From Adiantum capillus-veneris (lineage: Eukaryota > Streptophyta > Polypodiopsida > Polypodiales > Pteridaceae), in contig CM043959.1 of NCBI GenBank assembly GCA_014529385.2, positions 93,880,529 to 93,944,528 of the forward strand: a DNA stretch of 64,000 nt. The letters run 5' to 3'. Both the position numbers and the translations under genes were made by a program. Every line of letters starts with the position of its first letter. The first letter of the stretch is position 1. Of the stretch, positions 1-11,670 are shown in pieces. Below the pieces are notes generated by a model. That model did not search any database. It was not told where the DNA came from and saw only the letters and a program-made list of their open reading frames with translations.

Positions 1-556
1 AAATTTTACGTAAAATATATTTTTTGAATCTGGATCTTTTTAGAAAGACTCGGTACAAAGTTTCAAAGTGAAGAATTAGTCTCTGTTTGTGGTTGAGCAT
101 CATGGTTGTTTGATCTCATCTGTTGTAATTGCCTCCTATAGAACCAATTGAATAATTTCTTTAGTGCATTGATCCTTCTTTGTCCCCCTCCCTTTCTTGT
201 ACATCTGAAAAATGAAGTCCTTGATTGATAGTGAGATTTTGCCATTCCTTGAGTATTCCATGTTGCAAGGGGTCCTTTTTTTGCAAAATATGGTCCATAT
301 AGGTAGAGAATATGCTAAAAAAATTTAAAATAATGTTAGTTGAACTCATAGGACACAATGTAAAAAACTATCTAGACTTTAAGAAGTGATTGAATACTCA
401 CTTAGTAATATGTGATGTCTTTTTCTCCTCAATCATCTGTGATAGCAGTTATTAAACGATTTATTGCCTTCTTGAAATCATCTACATAAGTAATAGATAA
501 CTTGTTGTCATAATAATCAATATCTAATTCTCCTAAATGATTTTCTCATGTTAAAT
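1..556 (-). pseudogene. C-terminal fragment of an unassigned transposase-like gene
   Basis: Read on the minus strand, coding sequence runs from about 556 to 402 (a conserved GEKDITYY segment near its end), then a good GT-AG intron at 315-401 (donor GTGAGT, acceptor TTTTTTTAG), then an exon with the motif NTQGMAKSHYQSR, a TRKGGG motif and LFNWFYRR. The same modules, in the same order and with an intron at the same place, occur at 35.7-36.3 kb on the minus strand, so both belong to one family. In the 36-kb copy the motif is GMEKSHYQAR; here the glutamate is alanine, which would remove an acidic residue that could be catalytic. An in-frame stop precedes GEKD, and the upstream half of the gene is absent because an LTR begins at 557. 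The fragment also runs off the window. The family is unassigned by me; a DNA-transposon origin is inference. Confidence 0.5.
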
Positions 557-1268
557 TGATCATTTAATATGGGGAAGTGCCAGGGGAGAAAAAGCTAGAA
601 TATTGGTTAAGCTAGTAGACCGGCCACAGTAGGGATACAAAGGAGGGAAAATAGGGATCCAAAGGGGGGGCCATCTTCAAAAGAGCCATGTGCAACAATG
701 GGCTAAAAAGACCCTAAGGTTCAGCCCATTAAGACTTCCAAAATGCTAACGTTCCAAAATTCAAAGGTTGTGTCCAAAGGTCAACCATGGGGGAATTGGA
801 TGCTTTGTGTGTGCCAAAAACGTCTTTACACATCCCTACATAGGGGGGGGCAAGCCTAGCTTGTAGGGGATGAGAGAGAAAGCCACACACACACACAATC
901 TCCCTTTACACAAAGGGAATGAGGGACACGTGTCAGCTCCCTAGGCTAGATGCCCACAAGGTGTATCCAATTCTTATTGGATGGCCTTGGAGGTGGACCA
1001 ATGAGAATTAGGCTAGAGTAAATCTAGTTTAATTAATTAAAAAAAATTTAATAAAAGATCAAATCCGGTCCTCAACTGTTGTCAATAGCTTAATTTCTCT
1101 CTCTTTTGAAAGTATTGTTCATGCTATCTAACTAGGTGTTATGCTTTTTGTTGCTCTCTCCACCCAAGCACTCTTGTAATTCTCATTAGGAATCTATTCT
1201 AATGAAATGCCCACTATGTTCATGCTAATTTCCTCTACACACAAGTTTTTAGGCCATTAAATGTTACA
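557..1268 (+). repeat. 5' LTR of a Ty3/gypsy element with a tRNA-Met primer site
   Basis: The boundaries are inferred from inverted termini: the left end begins TGATCATTTAATATGG and the right end finishes CCATTAAATGTTACA, nearly its reverse complement. The primer-binding site follows after one base. The left boundary coincides with the abrupt end of the transposase-like fragment on the minus strand. The second LTR is not in the window, so target-site duplication and LTR identity cannot be judged. Confidence 0.6.
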
Positions 1269-1269
1269 T

Positions 1270-1281
1270 TGGTATCAGAGC
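1270..1281 (+). promoter_or_regulatory. Primer-binding site, initiator tRNA-Met
   Basis: TGGTATCAGAGC is the standard plant retrotransposon primer site complementary to the 3' end of initiator tRNA-Met. It lies one base after the LTR end and about 400 bp before the gag-like ORF. Confidence 0.85.
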
Positions 1282-1685
1282 ACAAGGTTTCTCTTTTCTT
1301 GCTCAAGAAGGGAGGTCCTCAAGCTAGCTATAAATGGTTGGTATTATTAATTGCCTGTGAGTAAGTAGAATAGGGATTTTTCAGCCTTGCAGTGCGCCTG
1401 CCTTTGTGCAGTTAATGGGGTATCACCGTCGAGAGCTATGGTCTTAATAGTGGAGTCCTACAGGGCTTGCCTATGGCTTAACCACTATTGAGCTATTAGA
1501 AGCTTGACAGGAGCCGGTGCTGTTTTGGTGTTGAATGACCCTCTCTTCTATTCCTTGCAATTAATGGTATTCGAGCCACGGGTACAGTAGCTTGAGTTCT
1601 TTTTCTAAAGGGGTAAAGAGGAGTAGTAACTAGGGCTTGAAGTGCCAAAGTACACCTAAAAAGTTTACACCTAAAAGTTGTTAGA

Positions 1686-2812
1686 ATGGCTTACAATAGT
1701 AAAGAGAGTGAAATTAATGTTGATAACTTTGATTTTGCTAATGAGCAACCTACTAATGATGCTCCGATGCTTGTTAACTATCTTGTTTCTAGGCTTCAAG
1801 AAGCCATGGGCAATCCATCTCTTCAAAGTGAAGTGCAACGGCAAATCCGTGCTCACGAGATTCTCCAAGCTCACCACCATGACAAGAGAACACCTAGGAA
1901 TCCTCCTTGTGAGACTCCCAAAAGAGGTCTCTCTCCGATTCGGGAAGAAGAAGAGAATCCATACGAAGGGCTCGAGATTTTATTTCTTGATGATGCATCT
2001 CCTTCCCAAAGGAGAACTCAAGAGCCTCCACCGAAGGAACGAGAAAGAAGTGAGTCTCCCGCCACCTTGGTGGAGATGGCTCCACAAAGACGGCGGGGTA
2101 AACGCTCTCCATTACCACCAAAGCGGAGAAGACCATCGCACCCTTCTCCACACCATAATTCAAAGAGGGATGATAAAAAGCAAGAGAAAAAAAAGGCGAG
2201 AAAGAGGACACCTTCTTCTCCATCTTCTTCATCCTCTTCCTCTTATGAAAGTGATGGTGAAGACGACGAAGATCAAGACAAGAAAAAGGCGAGAAAGAGG
2301 TCACCCTCTTCTCCACCTTCTTCAAATTCTTTACCTTCTGAAGAAAGTGATGGTGCATTCTTTGAACCATGAAAAAGAAGAGTCCATAGGAAATCCTATG
2401 CCGCATGGAAGAGGTCGTCCAAGCTGAAGAAGTTCAAAGAGGGAGGGAAGAGCATCTCTTTCCTTACCTATGATGGCACCTTTGGTGCTACAGACAAAGT
2501 CTTGGCCTTTATCCAATAGTTTGATGCGACGTTTCGAGATGAGGGCTTCATGGAGTCCTCTAAGCTACGCCATGTAGCTATGCACTTTCAAAAGTCCGCC
2601 AGACAATGGTGGTCTAGCCTACGAGCCAACGGTGAAGCTCCGCGAACATGGAAAGCTTTAAGAGCTTCCATTATGAAGCAGTTTTTGGCCACCGATGCCA
2701 AAGACAAAGTACTCACCAAATGACGAAGCTTAAAGCTCTCTCCCTATGAATCCATCCACAAATATGTAGACAGGTTTTAGGAGAAATATGAACCTTGCAT
2801 GGGCCTTGTAAG
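1686..2812 (+). pseudogene. Decayed gag of the gypsy element at 557-2815
   Basis: The reading frame starts MAYNSKESEINV and is open for 228 codons. It then continues through stop codons (TGA near 2370, TAG near 2518, TGA near 2722, TAG near 2780) into a recognisable Retrotrans_gag capsid core: FDATFRDEGF, then KSARQWWSSLRA, then the YESIHKYVDRF-type end. The middle holds a charged, low-complexity stretch, Ser-rich blocks alternating with KKKARKRS/T repeats, which is unusual for a capsid precursor but common as an inserted linker. Coding ends abruptly near 2812, where minus-strand element A begins, and no protease or polymerase follows. The class is clear; the element is dead. Confidence 0.65.
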
Positions 2813-2853
2813 GAATCCTAATTTTTAGGGATTAAGGCTAATGTTGTGTGGGG

Positions 2854-4018
2854 TTAAGGGGGCAAGGGCATTGAAGAAGGTAGTTTTGAGTAGGCTTTGA
2901 TCACCAGATGATCCTTCCATTTGATGCTCTGACTCGAGCTACTAGACAGCTCATCGTCCGTAATATCCTCTAGCATCTTATCAGTCAAGTCTTGGAAATC
3001 TTCTTCATCCGTTTGGTCAAGGTATCTTATAGAGATTTCCTCCACTATCTGATGGAACTCGGCAACCCTGTCCTTGTCCAGGGACTTCCCCCTCTGTCTT
3101 TGGAGTTAGGCTGACACCCATCATCTGGAATGGAATGATATCATACCCTTCCTCATCACAGAATTTGGTGAGGGTCACCTCGTTTACACAAACATCAAGA
3201 GTGGCTAGTATTTGTTGCCATCCAAAAGGTTCAAACATCTCTTCTGGAAAAGGCTCTGGTATGTATGCATCTTGTGCAGTCCTATCAAGAATGCAATTTT
3301 CCTTTTTTATACTTCCACATTTCGAAGCTTCTCTTGTCCACTGGTGATCTTTGTTCAGTAGCCAAGACGGTATTCCTCCTTCCTGGTCAGATGTGGAATG
3401 CAAGTCTTCTTCTGGGGTTCTTTCTACATCTCTATAGCTATGATCTGTGACACTAATTTTCGTAGTGACATCCTTGTTCCTCAGATAGATATAGTCGTAG
3501 CCCTAATCTTGCACCATTTTGAGCTGACGCATGAATGGTCTGCCCAATATGATATCGAAGTTGTTGCTCTCGTCAAAATTCATAATATCAAATGTGTGTT
3601 CATATGCAATTACACAAGAGATTACTACAATCTGCTCCAAGATGCCTATGGGTCTTTCCAGATACCCATTTGCCAATTGAAGTTTCATTCTCGTCTTTTT
3701 GAGAGTAGTTTTTCCCCATTTTTTCCACATGGCTTTGGTAGCTATGGCTATTCCAGCCCCGGTATCCAAGATTGCTATCAACTTAGTCTCTTTGTACTCC
3801 ATCGGTAGGGTATGATTTCCTTCTTCACCTTCACAATAATCCCCTACCTTGTTTACTGGTACTGGCTCATGCTTAGTTTGTTTAGAGGGTTTTGTCTTTA
3901 GTGTGTTTGGAGAAGCCTTGGGTGAAGGAATTACCAGCCCAAATTTTTCCAAATTTTTCCCGACCTCATCCAAAGATGCGGTCTGATATGCAGTAACTTT
4001 GACAGAGTCAATGTACAA
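2854..4018 (-). pseudogene. Retropepsin-like protease and downstream tail of element A
   Basis: The reading frame at 4018-3503 contains the aspartic-protease signature ILDTGAGIAIATK and, about 75 residues later, the flap-distal motif IILGRPFMR, the usual pairing for Ty3/gypsy proteases. The frame continues past a stop into an acidic tail (3403-3017) and a further piece with DEEDFQDLTDKMLED and an Ser-rich end (3045-2854), with a frameshift between them. What follows in the 59-kb element is also a long tail after the protease rather than reverse transcriptase, so the tail may be a genuine domain of this group. Several stops show that the copy is inactive. Confidence 0.65.
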
Positions 4019-4294
4019 TGGATAGGGGATGACATCAGCTCATGAAGAATTTTAGTATCCATCATCTTAGGATTAGCTTTCCATTGAGATGGGACTTTCC
4101 TTACCTCCGATCAAGTTTCAGGGTTACCAATAAATGAAGGTAAAGTCTTCAATGACTGCGGTTTACTGTCTTCCAATATTCTTGTGCTTGCATCACCATA
4201 CAATGATCTGATGTCATTTGGGTAGAGCTCATGCTCCAGGTGGATTTTTGGGATAAGAGCTGACACAAGTGTGGCACTTCCATCTTTTCTATTC

Positions 4295-7200
4295 CTAATA
4301 TTTTCCCATAGCTCTTGAGGTCATTGTTCTTCTACCTCCGGAATTGGCAGTGGTACTTGAGAATATGTTCCATTTGTTGTATTGGCTACCACCTCTCATA
4401 TACAATGGTGTTTCGTCTACAGTATTTGGTAGGTTATTATTTTCAATTCCCCGCCCCTCTAACTCCTGAATATTTTCTCGGATTAGTACCTCGATTTTTG
4501 GAGCCATGGGAATTGATGGTTCCATATGCGCTTGAGCGGCTTGGATGAGCTCCTTAAACATCTTTAGCCTCTCTTTCTCATAGCCTGGATGAGGGTACTT
4601 TAACCACTTATCCTCTTGGGTTTGGTTAGGCTTTAGCCTTGCGTCGTAAGCTTTTAGAATTGCGTCCAAAGGTTCAAACACCTTGTCTACCAAGACCGAC
4701 CCTCCTGATGGTAGATCCAATGGTTTTTTTATCTCGTTGTTGCTCTCAAGGTCTCTTTACCTTTGAAGTTGTTCCTCTGTTTTTAGCAATTTGGTTTCCA
4801 ATGCCGTTTTTTCCTTTTTCTCTTTTGGCTTTCATCATGTTTCGTTTTTCCTTCCAGGATTTCCTAGGGGTTTGGACAGACAAGTTTTCTATCTCTTTTT
4901 GGCTGGTTGGGATGTTCCTTGCTGCCTCATGTACTTGAGCTCTAATGACCGCGTTTATCGGAATATTTGGTTCTGTTTTTGATCCACTTGAGCTTGGCAC
5001 AATCCCCACTTTGTTCATGGTTGCTTTTCCTTTGTTTTTGGGGTTTTTTGGACAGTCTGGAATGAGATGGTCGGTCGTGCATCCGTCACAGAATCCAAAA
5101 AGTTTCACCCGTTCTCCTTTGTTTGGATAAACTATAGCCCAATGATCACCCCCACATTCATAGCATGGTCCTACAGGTGGTGGAGAAGCTTATGGAGCTC
5201 CCATCGGTTGTCCTGTTCTAGAAGGGTAGCCTCTAGGTTTGTAGCCCTGATTTTCCATGAACATGAGCATATTCTCATCGATCAAATAATGGTTTTTAGT
5301 TGGTTGTGCTATGTATGATGGCTCGGACATCTCTTCCGGAATTATCCATGGATTATTCCCTTTGGAGCATATGAATTCCCATCAAATCCCCTCTCATAAT
5401 TATTGTCTAAATCTTCTCGGTATGAGACTACTTAGACCATACTTTGATCAAAAGGTGGTTCTATGGGCTGAGAAATCCTTACCATAGCCCTATTTTCCTA
5501 GGGTAAGGGAGGTTGATGACCCAACATAGGTTGAGCTTTTTCCTGGCCGAAGATTTCATTATTCGGCCCTACTTGGCACCTTGGAGGGGGCGGAAGTTTT
5601 TGTCCTCCATGTGGTCTGTATTGTCTCTTGCTAACATAGTTCCGATTATAGAAACATTCATGAGTTTCATGGTTTGTCCATTTTATTCTGTAGCACACCA
5701 TTTCAATATTCACTGTGTGTTTACTCCTAGCCTTTGTTGAAGGTTGCACCACTGGGTTGGATGATCTCCTCCACAAGTATCACATTTTTGAGTGGGCGAT
5801 TGTCGTGTGTTTGGGTTCGTTATGTTCCCTTGGTTTATCCTCCTGATCACTTCCTCAATCATTTGATCAACCTCCCAATTTTTTCATGGACTCACTAGTG
5901 ATTGAAGAGGGGATACTCATCCCTTGGTCTGTGTCTTCAGTCACCTCCCCATATGCCTTGCAATTATCTACAATATACAACACCTCTTTTGTGACTTGCT
6001 CAAAAGTTACACATGCCTTCAAGTACAAGTCCCTTTCGAGCGTGTCATTTTGCAATCCCTCTATGAAAGGACCGGTAGTCTTTCATCCTAAGGTAGTTCT
6101 TGAGTAGGGCATCTTTCTATGTACTGCTTTAAAGGAAGGGATGCTTCCTTCACTTTCCCGTTTTTGTTTTGCCTAAATGCATAGATCTGGGAGACACTGT
6201 TATGCTTGATCCCCCTTTTTAAGAATTCTTCAGCGAATTCTCGGAGAAGTTGCTCAATACTTGGGAATTCCATGTTGTTTAATGGTTGGAACTAAGTCAA
6301 GGTAGTACCTTCCAATGTCAACCCAAATCCTTCTATTGAGTGTGGAAATTAGGTACTTGTTCCACTCTCAACACTTGTTTGAAGATTGAAACATGGGCAT
6401 ACGGATCTTTAGATCCATTATACTTTTTGGGTACGCATTTTGCCACCTGAGATGGTCGCATACGTCTGGCCTCTGCAACCATCTAACAACTCCTGGTCCG
6501 TCACCTGGTGTGGCTTCTTTAGGTTCATAATCTCCTCTTGGTACTAACAGTGGTATCCTATCCGCTATACGTTCACCAAGTCGATCTCATGTAATAGTCG
6601 GAGGGATTCCAGTGGTGTAAGTGATGTCAGGAACAGTACTGCCCCTATGTGTGTCCATAAGAATCCTCCACTTGGTTCTCAAGGGGCTCACGGGTATAGT
6701 CTCAGGTCTGGTGTGAGTAGTCATGGTTTTTACCTCTTTTGGATCTACATAGTATTGGTGGAGTCGTCCTCCAAAATATGTATATCTCTCTAATTCCTTA
6801 CGATCCATTGGAGAGTAATTTTGGCCATACTTGTCCATTATGACCATCTGAATACTTCTACCTTCCGTGTACGTGTAAACATACAAGTTTTTTTGGTCTT
6901 TCAATTCTTTGATGCGGGGCTCGTCACATATGTATAGAGTGTTTGTTCTCCATTATTGAACTTATAAAGCCCCACATATTGGTTGTCTGTGTTAAGGCGA
7001 TCTGTCTCATTGGTGCGCCTAAGTACCGCATTTTGTTTCTCCATTTTGGGTGGTTCATCGGCCAGCTCATTATCTACCTTGTTCTTGGTGCCGGTCATTC
7101 CCCATTTATCCACAATAAAAGAGTTATGAACCACGAGGTACATTATTCCCTCTAGGTCAAAATATCTATCCCCGTCATAATCAACATCTACAAGGTCTCT

Positions 7201-7536
7201 GAACTTTTTCAGCTTATTTTTCAACTTAACAACATAGAGGTCCATTCCATCCTTATAGATTTTGGCCTTAAGCACATTTTAAAATTGAAACTTCAAATAG
7301 AACCATTTTACACCAGGTGCAGGCTGAGAAGGACCTGCACCCATCGAAGATGTTCCCTTAGGGTTTGACTTGTTAGAATCTTCAATCATGAGGCTGTCTG
7401 ATCTCTCAGACAAAGTGTAAGAGAAACTCTCCTCTAAAATGGGTTCCAAAGGCGGCAGTGGTCTCTGATTCACACTTTCTTCCGTCGAGTGATTACTCCC
7501 TTGATCAAAGATGCTAGGATTCCTATTCTGGTACAA
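4295..7536 (-). pseudogene. Decayed gag of element A (matrix/capsid to nucleocapsid)
   Basis: Fragments in sequence order on the minus strand are 7536-7279 (acidic, Ser/Pro-rich start), 7275-6901 (a ILGRP-free domain with VDNELADEPPK), 6904-6587 (LYVYTY motif, matching element B), 6273-6088 and 6055-5867 (capsid core with LLREFAEEFLKRGI and a DTLERDLYLKACVTFEQV helix), 5776-5498 (KWTNHETHECFY, a zinc-knuckle-like Cys/His segment before a Pro-rich end QPMLGHQPPLP), 5108-4746 (CDGCTTDHLIPDC, a CX2CX3HX4C knuckle at about 5052-5090, then basic residues) and 4720-4295. Stops and frameshifts separate the pieces. The same motifs at 20.1-21.6 kb (+) identify the shared family. Confidence 0.65.
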
Positions 7537-7873
7537 TCATCCTAATCGAAAATTCATGAAGAATTGGTAATACAAAATCCAAACCGAGTTACCTTATTAA
7601 ATAGTTTGAATTTCCCGTTTGATCTTGCTTGCTGGGTAGTATCTTCTAGTACCTGCAACCTGTCAAGAATTTGCTTGATAGCTGTGAGCGTATAGCCGTT
7701 CTTGTTAGTTCTTGCCTTTAATCGACAAAACTTAGCTGGGTTTTTTCAGTAGCACACAATTCCTTACACATCCTCAACAATTTGGGTCCAATTTCAATTC
7801 TGAAAGAAGCACCAGGTTACTATGGACTAGCTCTTTGTATGTTAAGCTTTTGTCTCTGTTCTAACTCAGAGGT

Positions 7874-9016
7874 ACATGGATCGCGATCCATGTTCCGAAG
7901 CCAAATGAACTTTTGTTGCTATCATCATATTAAACATGATTAAGAGGTCTTATGGTACCAATGTTTTTAGAAATGAACCTCTGGATTGGAGGCTAAGTTG
8001 AGTTTGTCACTTTGCTTGAGCTTCTATCAGTTCTGAGCTGTCGGATGGTTTCTTGCACCTAAATTCAACTCTGGAAGGACCACTAGACACTCTGTGATGC
8101 CCTCTAGCTATGGTGTCAGTTTGGTGTCAAATTGTGTCAGGGGAACATGGATCATGATCCATGTTCCTTTGTGTCAAAATACACTGAAATTTGTCCCACA
8201 GCTAGTCCTTGGCCTAGTGATTTGGCTATATGGTTTTTGAATGTTTTAAAGCTTTTTAGGACAAACAAAAGTCATTTTTAGGGTTTATTTCAGTGGTTTC
8301 CCCCTTGATCTGATTTTTTCCCCCTTTTGCCCTCTGTTTGAAATTTTTTGATAAGGGTCCTTTGGGAGAAAGTGTTTCAATTGTTATCACTTCCCTGCTT
8401 GCCTATTATCAGCTCAAAATTCCAAAAAGGTACATGGATCGCGATCCATGTTTGGCAAGATTTTGGACTGACACTTTGTGAGCTGATCACACAAGGTATG
8501 GTGATGCTTTTTCCCAAGTCTTTTTGGATTTGACCAGCTTTTTCCGAGTGAAAAGCAAGATTTTGTGTCTGTTTTGCGTTTTTTGCAAGCAACTCGTTTT
8601 TTGGTATTTTGACCAAATTTTTTCACTTTTTGTCTATGGCTCCTTTTGGAGACGTTGTTCAACTAGTAATCAGGAGTACACTGATCAAATCTTATTGTCA
8701 GATGTCTACTTGGAACATGGATGGTGATCCATGTTGGGAAGCATCTGTACATGAAATTTGGTTATGTTGATTCCCTTCTTCTAGCTGATCCCAATTCTCA
8801 TCCTTTTTTGAATTTGGACAAGTAAAAGCTTAGTTTTTCCTTGTTTTTCCCTTTTTCAAGGTTTTGCTCTGCTCACCCCAATCTTTTGATTTTTTTGATC
8901 TTTTAGCACTCTATCTCTGACCAAACTCAAGGTTCTGATGCCTGAGAACCTGTTCTAAGCAAAGAAAATAGTTTTAGCACATTTTGCCAAAAAGGTACAC
9001 GGATCGCGATCCATGT
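7874..9016 (-). repeat. Five spaced palindromes in the leader of element A
   Basis: Palindromes of the form ACATGGAT-NNNN-ATCCATGT lie at 7874-7893, 8145-8164, 8432-8451, 8715-8734 and 8997-9016. Centres are 271, 287, 283 and 282 bp apart. The 4-nt centres are CGCG, CATG, CGCG, GGTG and CGCG, so the arms are conserved and the middle is not. The copy at 8142-8167 is a perfect 26-bp palindrome. The one arm substitution, at 8997-9016 (plus-strand ACACGGAT), gives a U-G pair in the sense (minus-strand) RNA. A sixth, degraded copy lies inside the LTR at 9896-9915. The sequences between copies show no obvious similarity by eye. Confidence 0.9.
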
Positions 9017-9546
9017 TGGACAGGCAATTGGAAAGTTTTTAGCACAGTCTTTTTCAGCAAGTGTTTTTATCCCCTTCTTGAAAGTTTTGTTGGGTTTGGT
9101 CTAGTTTTGAAGCTCTGACCATCACTTCTTCAACTTTTTAGAGTTATGGTCTTCAACACCAAAATAAGGTTTTTGACAGTTTTTCCCTCGATCCTTTTGG
9201 CCCCAAATGATGGTGTAATTTGTTTCCTAACCTACTCCTATAAACTGAAATGAATTTGCAAAGATAACTGAACTTAAAATTACAAAAATAACAACAAAGT
9301 GTGTGGTGGAATAGCACTTTCCAAGCATGTGAAAAATCAAAGAACAAAATACTATCTTGTACTTCACTCACAACTTCCTTTGCTCTTAAGGAATAGCACT
9401 GGCTAGTCTCGGACTCCAGTCTCTACCAAGCACTAAACCTACGTCTAGATGCTTCACTGTCTATGTGTAAGCGGAACGGGTATCAAAAGCTCAAAGGGAA
9501 ATTTTTGTTTTTGTACATTGAGTCACTCACCACCTAAGGATCGGTT

Positions 9547-9564
9547 TCCCCGGCAACGACGCCA
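9547..9564 (-). promoter_or_regulatory. Primer-binding site of element A, tRNA-Asp type
   Basis: On the minus strand the sequence reads TGGCGTCGTTGCCGGGGA, one base after an LTR end that finishes CGCTAACA. It matches, with one difference, the TGGCGCCGTTGCCGGGGA site used by Athila/Tat-type plant gypsy elements and is complementary to the 3' end of tRNA-Asp. Confidence 0.8.
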
Positions 9565-9565
9565 A

Positions 9566-10496
9566 TGTTAGCGGGTTGCCGCGATAGACATCTGTAACAT
9601 AGCTCTTTTGTACTAACATAATGACAATATGCAAGGAAGCGACTCGGGATGGGGTACGGAGACTTAATGAGAGTGTCAATCTCACCAAATTGAACTCAGG
9701 GGCTACTCGTTCTACGACAAAAGCAAATCAACCACTTCCTAGTTAGACAATCAGTATGCGTCCAATCTCACACCAATCTAGATCATCATGCCTTTTCAGC
9801 ATCCAAACAAATCCGAAACGCCGTGAAACTTAAGGAGAGGTATCACAACACTTAAGGGATCAATCCTACCAAGTTTTGCCACCATCTGGGAAGGTACATA
9901 AATCACGATCCATCACAAAAAATGTGCAGAAAATTGAAATAGAAGTACTTGGAAAGGTCCTCCTTCAACATAGAAACATTTATCCATGGTCAAAACATAA
10001 AAAACAACCATTTTAACCTCCAGATCAATGCATTTAGCTCACAAACAATGTGTCTCAAACCACAACAGAATTGAAAATGATCACACTAAAATTGTAGGGC
10101 AAGAGACAAGGAACGCAATGTGCTATTCGAAAACGAATTCTGATTACCAGTTCAGGAGAAAAGAAGATTACAATTTGTAGTAGTAAAAGGCCTCCACAGT
10201 GCACGTTTTTTAATTCTTCCGGCTAATGATAAATCTCCCCTCAAAACTAAGGGTTATGACTTTAAAAGTTAAGGGGACTTTCCCACGATCATTCCCGGGG
10301 GATTCACTATTTGTAATGGGGGGATGTCACCTGTGTGCATCAAAATTAGGGAAACCCCCCTACGTACGGTATCTTACATGCTAACCTACCCCCCTACATA
10401 CGAACAAGATACGGACGTTCTTGCAATGAGTCATCCCCCCTCATACGGATTTCGTACAGAATGTAATGACCCGCTATTTTTTGTATGCTAATAACA
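9566..10496 (-). repeat. LTR of element A
   Basis: The 3' boundary (9566) is set by the adjacent primer site. The 5' boundary (10496) is inferred from the inverted termini TGTTATTAGC and CCGCTAACA, giving 931 bp. A block containing GTGAATCCCCCGGG on the minus strand (near 10295-10308) recurs in the LTR of element B at 16399, at a similar distance from the LTR start (about 190 versus 201 bp). A degraded palindrome lies at 9896-9915, about 340 bp from the LTR end. Confidence 0.55.
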
Positions 10497-11619
10497 TAAC
10501 AATTTAGAAGCATAGGCTTTTGCAAAAATACATGTTGAAGTGCAAATGAACAAAAATATAGATTGTAGTGTGTTGTGATTTGCAATAGATGTTAAGAGAA
10601 CAAACCATGAAAAGAAACAAATATAATGAATACTAAATTAAAATAAACCAATCGATTTTCAATGTAATTTGTCAAAAGACGGACATCATTTCCCTTGTAA
10701 ACTGATACAAATATCAGTCTCAAAAGAAATGATACTAGCCACCTGCTCAGTAGGCTTCCCACATGGGATTTAAGACACACATATGAAATGGATTGTTCTC
10801 TAAATAACAAATAATGGTATGCTCATAATAAACAACCATGGATCAGTCTATGCATGTTTCTCTTGACGGTTGTAGCAAATGTTCTCTATCTAGATAACAT
10901 TGCAAGAGTTTTTAAATATCATCATTACAATCAAAATCTATGCTAGCAAGCAACATTTTTTATAGAAGAGGCTCCAAAGGAACCTCAATAATCTTCATTA
11001 TCAACTTACCCTAGAATAGTGCAACAAGCAATGGCAACCCCTAGCATTCTCTGATTGTTGGCTAGGCTAGGAGGCAAGGAAGATGTATCTTGATGTTATA
11101 CTGAATAGCATGTGAAAACACCACCACAGGCTTGATATTCAACATATCAATCTCTCATTATTGTTGGTATCATCATGAGAAAATATTGAGTCCAAGAGAG
11201 TAAGCAACTGCAACATGCAACTACAGTACACTTCCTAGCTAGTCAAAGATGAAATTGATGTACCCAAAAGATTGCATTGTTGCTACTAGTATAAAAGGAA
11301 ATGATAGTATCACATTGAATATAGACTAGGAAACTACCATTGCCTCTCCCTTAGTGGGTAGTGTAGTCATATCCACATGTGTACTTTGTTGCTTTTGAGC
11401 TTCAATCAAGGCGCGATCTTTCTTAGACTGCAATGTGCATAGATTCACATTATGAGTCTCTAGAGAAATGTTGTAACTCGTGACTTGTAAACAATAGTCA
11501 AAACGTGGAGATTGAATAAAGAGACTGAGAGTCTAAGGGTCCAAGAGAGGTAGTGGATGGCTACTTGACTACAAGAAAGGATCTTTCTTTGTCATTGTGG
11601 ATGTACTAGTACTCCAGTG

Positions 11620-11670
<51 letters not shown>

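Larger units (their letters stand above)
2854..10496 (-). mobile_element. Gypsy element A (minus): LTR, tRNA-Asp primer site, palindrome-bearing leader, gag, protease
   Basis: Element A reads from 10496 down to 2854: LTR 9566-10496, primer site 9547-9564, a leader of about 2 kb, gag from 7536, then zinc knuckle and protease down to about 3.5 kb and a tail ending near 2854. No reverse transcriptase, RNase H or integrase and no second LTR are present. The lost end abuts the gag fragment at 2812. A relative (element B) lies at 16198-21660 on the plus strand, sharing the gag motif LYVYTY, the KWTNH nucleocapsid motif and the leader architecture. Because a third gag-protease element at 53-62 kb also lacks pol, A may have been non-autonomous even before truncation; this is inference. 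Confidence 0.6.

Noticed and set aside
2180-2330. Ser-rich/KKKARKR repeats as a host SR-type protein
   Set aside because: The frame runs on into a Retrotrans_gag core after an LTR and primer site, so it is part of gag.
7861-9020. Spaced palindromes as a CRISPR-like array
   Set aside because: Eukaryotic retrotransposon leader, spacing ~280 bp, palindromic units of 20 bp, no cas genes.
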